Below the pieces are notes generated by a model, which was not told the DNA's origin, ran no database searches, and was given only the letters and a program-made list of their open reading frames with translations. The translations under genes were made by a program, and so were the position numbers. From assembly GCA_021200895.1 (NCBI GenBank), contig JAJQFX010000065.1:1-21688 (forward strand): 21,688 nt of DNA. The letters are read 5' to 3'. The stretch comes from Clostridiales bacterium (GTDB lineage Bacteria > Bacillota > Clostridia > Oscillospirales > Oscillospiraceae). Shown in pieces: positions 1 through 6,531 of this stretch (the first letter of the stretch is position 1; each line of letters begins with the position of its first letter).

Positions 1-13
1 CCTGGGCGTCCGC

Positions 14-307
14 TCAGGGTACCGCCAGCCAGTCGTCCACCACATTTTTCAGGCTGGAGGGTGTCACCAGCCCGGAAATCAGCTGCTCCATCAGCTCGTC
101 AATGACCCTGGTGCTGGTGGTGATGTTGGGGACGGCGGTGATTTCCTTCCCCGCCGCGCCCCGGCGGACGATTTGCACGCCGTAGCTCTCGCAAAACGCA
201 TCCTCGGCCCCCTGCTCCACATTGTCCACCAGGACGGAGTAGAGCAGCATTTCCGGGCGGCCGTCTCCCGCGGTCAGGGTACGCTCCGCAGCAAACAGTT
301 CTTTCAT
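14..307 (-). CDS. DUF6514 family protein
   Basis: A 97-residue soluble protein with no signal peptide or membrane segment. It carries the pattern I associate with DUF6514 of Clostridia: a central ESYGVQIV segment, a threonine-rich PNITTSTRVIDEL stretch, and a C-terminal helix ending in VVDDWLAV. The function of the family is unknown to me. The ATG at 307-305 is supported by an AGGAGG-type site just upstream (plus-strand acctcc at 314-319). It is transcribed divergently from the XRE/DUF3169 unit. Its stop lies 13 bases from the left edge, so nothing can be said about a downstream partner. The family call rests on remembered pattern and is moderately sure; the ORF itself is secure. Confidence 0.75.
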   Translation of the reverse strand: MKELFAAERTLTAGDGRPEMLLYSVLVDNVEQGAEDAFCESYGVQIVRRGAAGKEITAVPNITTSTRVIDELMEQLISGLVTPSSLKNVVDDWLAVP

Positions 308-343
308 GGTAAAACCTCCGATTCAGTATGGGATAGCATTCAT

Positions 344-349
344 TATAAA
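344..349 (-). promoter_or_regulatory. Possible -10 box for the DUF6514 gene
   Basis: Read on the minus strand this is a perfect TATAAT, 37 bases upstream of the DUF6514 start codon. I see no good TTGACA-like -35 at 16-18 bp spacing, so the promoter call is tentative. Nothing else is recognisable between 350 and 470. Confidence 0.35.
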
Positions 350-470
350 GTAGCTCGTCCGATTTCAGAGGGGAATCCTGTCGTGCCGATTCCGGCTTCT
401 TTTGGCGGGGGCGCGGGGATACGGCGGCAATTTGACGCAAGCCGGGGAGGAAAGGGAGGCGGCCTCAGGA

Positions 471-488
471 TGACAACTTTTTTTGTCA
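471..488. promoter_or_regulatory. Operator-like palindrome 1 of 3 (TGACAA-N6-TTGTCA)
   Basis: Perfect inverted repeat TGACAA, six bases, TTGTCA. It is the upstream copy, centred 36 bp before copy 2, and lies upstream of the -35 box of the XRE/DUF3169 promoter. Both half-sites match the other two copies exactly. It is inferred to bind the XRE protein encoded just downstream. Confidence 0.75.
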
Positions 489-505
489 AAATTTGAGAAA
501 TGGGG

Positions 506-534
506 TTGACAAGGAAAGTTGTCAATGTTATACT
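506..534 (+). promoter_or_regulatory. Consensus sigma-A promoter of the XRE/DUF3169/DUF6440 unit
   Basis: TTGACA at 506-511, exactly 17 bp spacer, TATACT at 529-534. It is almost a perfect housekeeping promoter and would be strong unless repressed. The -35 and most of the spacer lie inside operator palindrome 2, and palindrome 3 covers the predicted start of transcription at about 541, which strongly suggests repression by steric block. Confidence 0.85.
507..524. promoter_or_regulatory. Operator-like palindrome 2 of 3 (TGACAA-N6-TTGTCA)
   Basis: Same half-sites and same 6-bp gap as copies 1 and 3. It begins inside the -35 hexamer and runs into the promoter spacer, so a bound protein would block RNA polymerase. 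Confidence 0.8.
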
Positions 535-539
535 GAGGA

Positions 540-557
540 TGACAACAAAAGTTGTCA
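540..557. promoter_or_regulatory. Operator-like palindrome 3 of 3 (TGACAA-N6-TTGTCA)
   Basis: Third identical palindrome, centred 33 bp after copy 2 and lying over the predicted transcription start. The near three-turn spacing of the copies places them on about the same face of the helix, compatible with cooperative binding. Confidence 0.78.
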
Positions 558-562
558 AACTG

Positions 563-584
563 CTGCGCAGCGCGCGATGCGCAG
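563..584 (+). other. Short hairpin just upstream of the regulator's ribosome site
   Basis: CTGCGCA at 563-569 pairs with TGCGCAG at 578-584 around an 8-base loop. The AAAGGAG ribosome site starts at 585, immediately after the stem. It could affect translation of the regulator, but no alternative pairing with the ribosome site is obvious. Confidence 0.4.
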
Positions 585-600
585 AAAGGAGACGAGCCAG

Positions 601-822
601 TTGCCCCTTTATAATCAACTGAAAACCTACCGCAGCAAGCTAGGCGTCAACCAGCAGGAACTGGGGCGTCTGGCGGGGGTTTCCCGCCAGACCATCAGTC
701 TGATTGAGCGGGGGGACTATTCCCCCTCCGTGACCCTGGCGCTGAAGCTGGCCAAGGTGTGCGGCTGTACTGTGGAGGACATTTTTTCCTATGAGGAGGA
801 TCACGATGAAGAACAAGGATAA
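601..822 (+). CDS. Small XRE/Cro-family transcriptional regulator
   Basis: A single-domain helix-turn-helix protein of about 73 residues. The HTH covers about residues 17-38 (NQQELGRLAGVSRQTISLIE), followed by the family hallmark ERGDYSPSVTLALKLAKV and VEDIF, then an acidic tail. I chose the TTG at 601 because AAAGGAG at 585-591 lies 9 bases upstream and similar small XRE proteins start close to this point; an in-frame ATG at 577 lacks a ribosome site. Its 3' end overlaps the DUF3169 gene by 17 bp, so the two are translationally linked. Three identical palindromes around its own promoter point to autoregulation. Small XRE regulators paired with a DUF3169 membrane protein are a recurrent Firmicutes arrangement. 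The signal it senses is unknown. Confidence 0.88.
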   Translation: MPLYNQLKTYRSKLGVNQQELGRLAGVSRQTISLIERGDYSPSVTLALKLAKVCGCTVEDIFSYEEDHDEEQG

Positions 823-1582
823 GATTCAGCAGGAGAATCGGAAGGCGCTGCCCAAGTTCCTGCTCATTCTGGTGTGCAGCGTGGTGGCCGGACTCCTGGT
901 CGGAGGTATCATGGTTGCGACGTGGGAGGCCGGCACGGATTACACCCTCCAAGACGTCCTCTGTGAGGTGCTGGGGATGGTCAGCCCCTGGCTGACGGGG
1001 GCGGTGACGGTGGTTTGTATGCCGATTGCGCTGTATTTTCACCTCCGTGGAAAGTGCCGCTGGCAGAACTGGGATGGGGAAGCGGATGATGTTCTGGACC
1101 ATGCGGAGCATGAGCTGTCCATTGGCTTGATTATCAGCAACGTCAACATGGCGCTGACCATGCTGTTCTACGGTGTGGCGACCACGCTGTGGTACAGTTG
1201 GGCGGGTTATATTGCCGCCCAGATTGGACTGGTCGTTTCGCTGGCGCTTCTGGTGGTGTATCAGCAGAAGACGGTAGACCTGTGCAAGCGGATGAATCCG
1301 GAAAAGCAGGGCAGCGTCTACGATGTGAATTTCCAGAAGAAGTGGATTGAATCCTGCGATGAAGCGGAGCGGACAAATATCTACCGTTCGTCCTACCGGG
1401 CCTACCGGACTATGAGCGTCACGCTGCCCATTTTGTGGCTGGTGGCGATGGTGGCGGGGCTGTGGTTTGACGGTGTCGGGCCGCTGGCGGTGGTGCTGGT
1501 GTCCGCCGCCTGGCTGGTGCAGACGCTGAGCTACGGCCTGGAGGCCCTGCGGCTGGAAGCACCAAAGAAGCAAACAAAATAA
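806..1582 (+). CDS. DUF3169 family integral membrane protein
   Basis: About 258 residues with roughly six hydrophobic segments: near residues 16-38, 57-77, 108-128, 129-150 and two between about 205 and 245. A charged cytosolic stretch lies in the middle (about 155-200, containing KRMNPEKQGSVYDVNF and KKWIESCDEAER). This layout and the XRE partner fit DUF3169, whose biochemical role is not established. The ATG at 806 has GAGGAGG at 793-799; an earlier ATG at 791 has no such site. The gene overlaps the regulator upstream and is followed 18 bases later by the DUF6440 gene, so all three probably form one transcript. No transport or catalytic motif is visible. Confidence 0.82.
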   Translation: MKNKDKIQQENRKALPKFLLILVCSVVAGLLVGGIMVATWEAGTDYTLQDVLCEVLGMVSPWLTGAVTVVCMPIALYFHLRGKCRWQNWDGEADDVLDHAEHELSIGLIISNVNMALTMLFYGVATTLWYSWAGYIAAQIGLVVSLALLVVYQQKTVDLCKRMNPEKQGSVYDVNFQKKWIESCDEAERTNIYRSSYRAYRTMSVTLPILWLVAMVAGLWFDGVGPLAVVLVSAAWLVQTLSYGLEALRLEAPKKQTK

Positions 1583-1600
1583 TAAAAGGAGGAACACAAC

Positions 1601-1810
1601 ATGGCAAAAAAGGAAAAACGGTTCGAGCGGGTCTACAAAGAGGGCAGCGATTTGTCCACCGAGGTGAACGTCCTGGTGGACAAGAGCACCCGCATCCAGT
1701 ATCTCCTGGTGAAAAGCGGCTACGGTATGGGGGTGACGCCCCTGCTGGACAGCGAGGGCAAGCCCCTCCTGTGGAGGCCGGAGCCGAAGGAGCCGTCCTG
1801 GGACGATTGA
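1601..1810 (+). CDS. DUF6440 family protein
   Basis: A 69-residue soluble protein starting MAKKEKRFERVYKEG, then LVDKSTRIQYLLVKSGYG and TPLLDSEGKPL. This is the typical pattern of DUF6440, small clostridial proteins of unknown function. An AAAGGAGG ribosome site at about 1585-1592 precedes the ATG. It is the third and probably last gene of the XRE/DUF3169 unit, with a strong stem-loop starting 57 bases after its stop. Family recognition is from memory and fairly firm. Confidence 0.8.
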   Translation: MAKKEKRFERVYKEGSDLSTEVNVLVDKSTRIQYLLVKSGYGMGVTPLLDSEGKPLLWRPEPKEPSWDD

Positions 1811-1867
1811 CGGCTGTGCTGGCGGAGGTATGACAGGAGTGTGCTGCTCCTCATAGCACAAAACCCC

Positions 1868-1907
1868 TTGGGTGGATTGCCGCTAAAACGGCAGTCCGCC
1901 CAATTTT
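1868..1907 (+). terminator. Probable intrinsic terminator after the DUF6440 gene
   Basis: A 15-bp stem (1868-1882 with 1889-1903, two G-U pairs) and a CTAAAA loop, followed by TTTT at 1904-1907. The U-run is short. A second hairpin follows directly: CAATTT, GCGCT, loop TGG, AGCGC, AAATTG over 1901-1927, overlapping the base of the first, so the two may be alternative folds. A weak hairpin also lies at 1829-1855. The rest of the gene-free stretch 1811-2221 holds the promoter, element and leader hairpin listed separately. Confidence 0.6.
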
Positions 1908-1953
1908 GCGCTTGGAGCGCCAAATTGATTTCCACGTATTCTTTCTGAAAATG

Positions 1954-1982
1954 TTGCGAACCACAGCAAAATGTGCTAAACT
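1954..1982 (+). promoter_or_regulatory. Predicted extended -10 promoter for der
   Basis: TTGCGA at 1954-1959, a 17-bp spacer and TAAACT at 1977-1982, with a TG one base before the -10 (1974-1975), the extended -10 form. The only gene-sized plus-strand reading frame downstream is der. The predicted start of transcription, about 1988-1990, coincides with the first bases of the MITE-like element. Confidence 0.55.
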
Positions 1983-1987
1983 AATCT

Positions 1988-2148
1988 AGGGAGCCTCTGA
2001 ACAAATGCACTTCGGTGTCTTGCGGTAAATTTCCGCCATAAATGCGTTGCAAAATCTTGAAATCCGTCAGGATTCCTGCGCTTTTGCGCCTTTTTCTGAC
2101 GCAAATTTCCTCGCAATCCGCTCTCGTCCATTTATTCAGAGGTTCCCT
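1988..2148. mobile_element. MITE-like element, 161 bp, with 20-bp terminal inverted repeats
   Basis: The left end AGGGAGCCTCTGAACAAATG (1988-2007) and the reverse complement of the right end (2129-2148) match at 18 of 20 positions. No protein is encoded. The inside is itself palindrome-rich: GCGC-TTTT-GCGC nested within CGTCAG...CTGACG around 2062-2102, and GCGG...CCGC near 2022-2036. No clear target-site duplication is seen in the flanks. These traits fit a non-autonomous insertion element mobilised by a transposase elsewhere. Alternatives are a large REP-type palindrome or a structured RNA. An in-frame extension of der through this element is a reading-frame accident. Confidence 0.65.
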
Positions 2149-2157
2149 GGAGTATCC

Positions 2158-2190
2158 CTCTCCTGACCGCCTGTTGTCCGGTCGGGGGAG
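2158..2190 (+). other. Leader hairpin upstream of der
   Basis: CTCTCCTGACCG at 2158-2169 pairs with CGGTCGGGGGAG at 2179-2190 (12 pairs, two of them G-U) around a 9-base loop. It lies 31 bases before the der start codon and has no U-run after it, so it is not an intrinsic terminator. The role is unknown. Confidence 0.45.
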
Positions 2191-2221
2191 CCACTACCAT
2201 GAAACACAAGGAAGGTGCCTT

Positions 2222-3562
2222 ATGGCAAAACCAATGATTGCAATCGTGGGCCGGCCCAACGTGGGCAAGTCCATGCTCTTTAACCGGCTGGTGGGGGAGC
2301 GGCTGTCCATCGTAGAGGACACCCCCGGCGTCACCCGGGACAGGTTGTATGCCGACTGCGAATGGCTGGGCCGGACGTTCACCGTGGTGGACACCGGCGG
2401 CATTGAACCCCGCAACGATAACGAGATTCTGAACTTCATGCGGGAGCAGGCGGAAATCGCCATTCAGAACGCCACCGTCATCGTCTTCGTCTGTGACATC
2501 AGAACGGGCATCACCGCCAACGATGAGGCGGTGGCCTCCATCCTCCAGCGCTCCCACAAGCCCATCGTGCTGGCCGTCAACAAGTGCGACAGCACCGGCC
2601 AGGCCGCCCTGAACAATACCGACATCTACGAGTTCTACAACCTGGGCCTGGGCGACCCCATCGCCGTCTCCGCCGTCCACGGCATTGGCATAGATGAGAT
2701 GCTGGAGGCCTGCTTCTCCTACTTCCCGGAGGACGCGGAAGAAGGGGAGGAGGACGACATCATTAAGGCAGCCATCATTGGCAAGCCCAACGTGGGCAAA
2801 TCCTCCCTGACCAACAGGATTCTGAGGGAGGAGCGGGTCATTGTCTCCGATGTGGCGGGCACCACCCGGGACGCGGTGGACAGCTACTTTGAGAATCAGT
2901 ACGGCAAATACTGCTTTATCGACACGGCAGGAATGCGGAAAAAGAGCCGGGTCACTGACCGGGTGGAGCGGCTCTCCGTTCTCCGGGCCACCATGGCCAT
3001 TGATCGGGCGGATGTCTGCCTCATCCTCATCGACGCCCACGAGGGCGTCACCGAGCAGGACACCAAGGTGGCCGGGCTGGCCCACGAGGCTGGGAAGGCC
3101 TCCATCATCGTGGTCAACAAGTGGGACGACATCGAGAAGGACGATAAGACCATGGACAGATTTAAGGAGGACATCCGCCGCGACCTGGCCTATATGCCCT
3201 ACGCACCCATGGCCTTCATCTCCGCCAAGACCGGGCAGCGGGTGAACACCCTGTTCCAGCTCATCAACAAGGTGTATGAGGCCTCACTGATGCGCATTAC
3301 CACCGGTGTGCTGAACTCTGTGCTGGCAGACGCCACCACCAGGGTGCAGCCCCCCACCGACCGGGGCCGCCGCCTGAAGCTCTACTATATGACACAGGTC
3401 AGCGTAGCGCCCCCCACCTTTGTGGTGTTCTGCAATGAGAAGAAGCTGTTTCACTTCTCCTATCAGCGCTATCTTGAAAACCAGATTCGGGGCACCTTTG
3501 GTTTGGACGGGACCCCGATTCGTCTGCTGATCCGGCAAAAGGGAGAGAAGGAGGAATTCTGA
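2222..3562 (+). CDS. der: Ribosome-assembly GTPase Der (EngA)
   Basis: A 446-residue protein with two tandem Era-type GTPase domains and a C-terminal KH-like domain, the unique Der layout. It acts in maturation of the 50S ribosomal subunit in the cytosol. Domain 1: GRPNVGKS at 10-17, DTPGVTRDR at about 33-41, DTGG at 57-60, NKCD at 120-123. Domain 2: GKPNVGKS at 187-194, DTAG at 234-237, NKWD at 299-302. The KH-like part covers about 355-446. The residue after the first P-loop serine is Met where most bacteria have Thr, a variant I associate with Oscillospiraceae. The ATG at 2222 is chosen because the protein then begins MAKPMIAIVG as in the family; the frame stays open upstream to 2042 but crosses the MITE. 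plsY starts on its last stop base. Confidence 0.96.
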   Translation: MAKPMIAIVGRPNVGKSMLFNRLVGERLSIVEDTPGVTRDRLYADCEWLGRTFTVVDTGGIEPRNDNEILNFMREQAEIAIQNATVIVFVCDIRTGITANDEAVASILQRSHKPIVLAVNKCDSTGQAALNNTDIYEFYNLGLGDPIAVSAVHGIGIDEMLEACFSYFPEDAEEGEEDDIIKAAIIGKPNVGKSSLTNRILREERVIVSDVAGTTRDAVDSYFENQYGKYCFIDTAGMRKKSRVTDRVERLSVLRATMAIDRADVCLILIDAHEGVTEQDTKVAGLAHEAGKASIIVVNKWDDIEKDDKTMDRFKEDIRRDLAYMPYAPMAFISAKTGQRVNTLFQLINKVYEASLMRITTGVLNSVLADATTRVQPPTDRGRRLKLYYMTQVSVAPPTFVVFCNEKKLFHFSYQRYLENQIRGTFGLDGTPIRLLIRQKGEKEEF

Positions 3563-4197
3563 TGATGGAACTGATTCCAATGACGGTTGGCCTGATTGCC
3601 CTGGTGGCGGCGGTCTCCTACCTGCTGGGCTGCTGCAACTCGGCGCTGATTATCTCCAAATATATCCTGCACGACGATGTGCGCGACCATGGCAGCGGCA
3701 ACGCCGGGCTGACCAACTTCTACCGGGTGTTCGGCAAGAAGAAGGTGGTCTGGGTGGTGGTCGGCGATTTGGCCAAGGCCATCCTCGCCTGCGCTTTCGG
3801 CGGCTGGATTTTTGGCACGATGATGGGCTATGCGGTTGTCGGCAAGCTGATTGGCGGCATCTTCTGCATTTTAGGCCACTCCTTCCCCTGTATGTTCGGC
3901 TTCAAGGGGGGCAAGGGCGTCCTGGCCGGGGCCGGGGTCATCCTCAGCATGGACTGGCGTATTGCCCTGATTTGCCTGGGGGTGTTCCTCCTGATTGTGG
4001 TCTGCACCAGGATGGTCTCGCTTGGCTCCATGGTGGCGGCGGCGCTGTTCCCCATCACCTGCTGGACCATTTACCATGACGGCCTGGTGGTGGTGCTGGC
4101 CTGCGTAGCCAGCATCCTGATTGTGGTGCGCCACAAGGACAACGCCAAGCGCATTGCCAACGGCGAAGAGAGCAAGCTTGAGTTTAAAAAGGAGTAA
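3562..4197 (+). CDS. plsY: Glycerol-3-phosphate acyltransferase PlsY
   Basis: A 211-residue integral membrane enzyme that transfers an acyl group from acyl-phosphate to sn-glycerol 3-phosphate, making lysophosphatidate, the first step of phospholipid synthesis. The three family motifs are present: GSGNAGLTNFYR at 44-55, GHSFPCMFGFKGGKGV at 105-120 and HKDNAKRIANGEE at 191-203. About five hydrophobic segments surround them, as in the family. The ATG at 3562 shares one base with the der stop; the GGAGG at 3550-3554 supports it, and a second ATG follows at 3565. The next gene, gpsA, makes its substrate, so the pair is a functional unit. Confidence 0.95.
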   Translation: MMELIPMTVGLIALVAAVSYLLGCCNSALIISKYILHDDVRDHGSGNAGLTNFYRVFGKKKVVWVVVGDLAKAILACAFGGWIFGTMMGYAVVGKLIGGIFCILGHSFPCMFGFKGGKGVLAGAGVILSMDWRIALICLGVFLLIVVCTRMVSLGSMVAAALFPITCWTIYHDGLVVVLACVASILIVVRHKDNAKRIANGEESKLEFKKE

Positions 4198-4202
4198 CCG
4201 AT

Positions 4203-5213
4203 ATGAAAAGGATTGTTGTATTGGGTTCCGGCGCCTGGGGGACAGCGCTGGCGCTGCTGCTGCTGGAAAACGGCAACGATGTGACCATGTGGAGCTTCTT
4301 CCAAAGCGAATGTGATACCCTCCGGACGACCCATGAAAACCCCATGCTCCAGGGCGTCCCCATCCCGAAGGGGCTGGGACTGACCGCGGACATGGGCTGC
4401 GCCGGGGAGGCAGACGTGGTGGTGCTGGCTACCCCATCCTTCGCCTACCGCTCCACCGCCGCCCAGCTGAAATCCATTGTCCGCCCCGGCACGGTGATCG
4501 TCAGCGCGGGCAAGGGCTTTGAGCAAAAGACCTCTCTGCGGCTCAGCGAGGTCATCGAGTCAGAGCTTGGCCCGGACTGCCCCATCGTGGTGCTGTGCGG
4601 CCCCACCCACGCGGAGGAGGTGGGCCGGAGGGTGCCCACCGCCATTGTGGCGGCCTCCAAATCCCGGGCTGCCGCCGAGTTGGTGCAGGACCTCTTTATG
4701 AACCAGCGGTTCCGGGTGTACACCTCCTCCGACGTGGTGGGCTGCGAGGTGGGCGCTGCGCTGAAAAACGTCATGGCGCTGTGCGCCGGTGTTATCGACG
4801 GCATGGGCTATGGCGACAACACCCGCGCCATGATGATGACCCGCGGGCTGACGGAGATGGCCCGGCTGGGCACCGCCATGGGCGGCTATCAGTCCACTTT
4901 TGCCGGGCTGACCGGCGTGGGGGATTTGATCGTCACCTGCACCAGCACCCACTCCCGGAATCATACCGCCGGAGTGATGATTGGCCAGGGCATGACACCC
5001 CAGGAGGCACTGGACGCCATGGGCGGCAAGGTGGTGGAGGGTTACTATGCCGCCGCTACCGGCGTGGAGCTGGCGCAGAAATGGAACGTAGAGCTGCCCA
5101 TCACCCAGGCGGCCTACGCCGTGCTGTATGAGGGCGAGCGGGTGGAGGATATGTTCCACTCGCTGATGACCCGCAAGAAAAACCATGAGGTGGAGGATGC
5201 CTGGGTCAAGTGA
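4203..5213 (+). CDS. gpsA: NAD(P)H-dependent glycerol-3-phosphate dehydrogenase
   Basis: 336 residues, the usual GpsA length. It reduces dihydroxyacetone phosphate to sn-glycerol 3-phosphate, feeding the PlsY reaction encoded just upstream. Visible motifs: N-terminal dinucleotide-binding GSGAWGTALA at 8-17, CGPTHAEEV at 132-140 (the family's SGP.hAxE motif), the catalytic lysine region GAALKNV at 184-190 with Lys188, GDNTRAMMMTRGL at about 204-216 and GLTGVGDLIVTCTS at 235-248. AAAGGAG before the ATG and a 5-bp gap to plsY indicate co-transcription. Confidence 0.96.
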   Translation: MKRIVVLGSGAWGTALALLLLENGNDVTMWSFFQSECDTLRTTHENPMLQGVPIPKGLGLTADMGCAGEADVVVLATPSFAYRSTAAQLKSIVRPGTVIVSAGKGFEQKTSLRLSEVIESELGPDCPIVVLCGPTHAEEVGRRVPTAIVAASKSRAAAELVQDLFMNQRFRVYTSSDVVGCEVGAALKNVMALCAGVIDGMGYGDNTRAMMMTRGLTEMARLGTAMGGYQSTFAGLTGVGDLIVTCTSTHSRNHTAGVMIGQGMTPQEALDAMGGKVVEGYYAAATGVELAQKWNVELPITQAAYAVLYEGERVEDMFHSLMTRKKNHEVEDAWVK

Positions 5214-5258
5214 CCGCTGCCCCGGCAAAATGACCGAAAAAAACACCTGGAGAGGGTT

Positions 5259-5927
5259 ATGAACTATCAGACGATTTTATTTGACTTGGACGGCACCCTT
5301 TTAAACACCTTGGATGACCTGCACGCGGCCTGCAATTATGCGCTGGCTGCGGTGGGGGAGCCGCTCCGCAGCAGGGAAGAGGTACGCCGGTTCGTGGGCA
5401 ACGGCATTGGAACGCTGCTGGCGCGGGCAATTCCCGGAGGGGCGGCCCATCCCCGGTATGAGGAGGCCCTCGCCCTGCTGCAACGCTACTATCGCGCCCA
5501 CGACAGGGTGAAAACCACCCCTTACGAAGGGGTGCTGCCGCTGCTGGATGCGCTGACGGAGCGGGGGTACCGGCTGGGCGTCGTCTCCAACAAGCCAGAC
5601 GGGCCGGTAAAGACCCTGTGCCGCGCCTATTTTGGGGACAGAATCGATGTCGCCATCGGGGATAGGCCAGGCTTTCGCCGGAAGCCCGCCCCGGATACGG
5701 CGCTGGAAGCCCTGCGGGAGCTGGGGACGAACCCCGCCTCTGCCCTCTATGTGGGGGACAGCGACGTGGACATCGCCACGGCCCGGAACGCCGGATTGTC
5801 CTGCCTCTCCGTGACCTGGGGCTTCCGGGACAGGGACGTGCTCCTGGCGGCCGGTGCGACAGCCCTGGCGGACAGTCCCCAGGAGGTGCTGGCCTTCTTG
5901 GAGAGTGAGGAACCATGCGGGTGCTGA
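5259..5927 (+). CDS. HAD-superfamily phosphatase, phosphoglycolate phosphatase-like
   Basis: 222 residues with all four HAD motifs: DLDGTLLNT at the N-terminus with the nucleophile Asp and the acid Asp two residues on, VVSNKP (motif II), the lysine in RRKPAPDT (motif III), and VGDSDVDIATARNAG (motif IV). The helical C1 cap between motifs I and II matches the Gph/PGP group, which hydrolyses 2-phosphoglycolate; the true substrate cannot be read from sequence. The ATG has GGAGAGG upstream. It lies 45 bases after gpsA and overlaps the next gene by 13 bp. It ends in the unusual Cys-rich tail CGC. Confidence 0.88.
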   Translation: MNYQTILFDLDGTLLNTLDDLHAACNYALAAVGEPLRSREEVRRFVGNGIGTLLARAIPGGAAHPRYEEALALLQRYYRAHDRVKTTPYEGVLPLLDALTERGYRLGVVSNKPDGPVKTLCRAYFGDRIDVAIGDRPGFRRKPAPDTALEALRELGTNPASALYVGDSDVDIATARNAGLSCLSVTWGFRDRDVLLAAGATALADSPQEVLAFLESEEPCGC

Positions 5928-6352
5928 TTGACGGCGACGGCTGTCCTGTGGTGAACGACGCGCTGGCGCTGTGCCGTCGGTTCGGCGTCCCTTGCCTCAT
6001 CTTCTGCGACACCGCCCATGAGCTGCAGCGGGAGGACGCGGAGACTGTCGTTGTGTCCAAAGGGGCGGACAGCGCCGACTTCGCCCTGGTGAACCGGGTA
6101 GAGCCGGGGGATGTGGTGGTGACCCAGGATTACGGCCTGGCGGCCATGTGCCTGAGCCGACAGGCTGCGGTGCTGAATCAGGACGGCAGGCGCTATACGG
6201 AGGAGAATATAGACGGCCTGCTCTACACCCGCTACCTCGGCGGCAAGGTGCGCCGGGGCGGCGGGCGGCTGAAAGGGCCGCCCAAGCGGAAGCCGTCGCA
6301 AACAGAAGCTTTCCGCATTGCGCTTCATCAGCTGCTGGAGGAATGCCGCTGA
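5915..6352 (+). CDS. YaiI/YqxD family protein (DUF188)
   Basis: 145 residues beginning MRVLIDGDGCPVVNDA, the DUF188 signature, with later VVSKGADSADFALVNRV, GDVVVTQDYGLAAMCL and the basic GPPKRKPS segment near the C-terminus. The family has a PIN-like fold with conserved aspartates and is suspected, not proven, to act on nucleic acid. The ATG at 5915 lies inside the end of the phosphatase gene, so translation is coupled. It ends the der to DUF188 run. No clear terminator follows within 6353-6436. Confidence 0.93.
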   Translation: MRVLIDGDGCPVVNDALALCRRFGVPCLIFCDTAHELQREDAETVVVSKGADSADFALVNRVEPGDVVVTQDYGLAAMCLSRQAAVLNQDGRRYTEENIDGLLYTRYLGGKVRRGGGRLKGPPKRKPSQTEAFRIALHQLLEECR

Positions 6353-6436
6353 ACTGACTGACGTTGACAGAATCGGCAGAGCGCATAGCCTCAAGCAGAT
6401 GATTTTCGGAAATATGCTGAAAATAAAATTGACATC

Positions 6437-6465
6437 TTGCAAAGAAAGAACAGATTTTGTATAAT
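6437..6465 (+). promoter_or_regulatory. Promoter of the MATE transporter gene
   Basis: TTGCAA at 6437-6442, a 17-bp spacer, and a perfect TATAAT at 6460-6465, 67 bases before the start codon. The local sequence is markedly A+T-rich compared with the flanking genes. Confidence 0.75.
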
Positions 6466-6531
6466 AGCAAAACTAGCGAATCGGTACCAACTGTAAAGCG
6501 TGAAAAAGGAAAAAAGGAGGAACCTTTCCAT

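Noticed and set aside
2042..2221. In-frame upstream extension of Der by 60 residues
   Set aside because: It runs through the MITE-like element and the leader hairpin, has no ribosome site at its start, and the family begins at MAKPMIAIVG.
6429..6465. TTGACA at 6429-6434 as the -35 of the MATE promoter
   Set aside because: The spacer to TATAAT would be 25 bp, too long; TTGCAA at 6437-6442 gives 17 bp.
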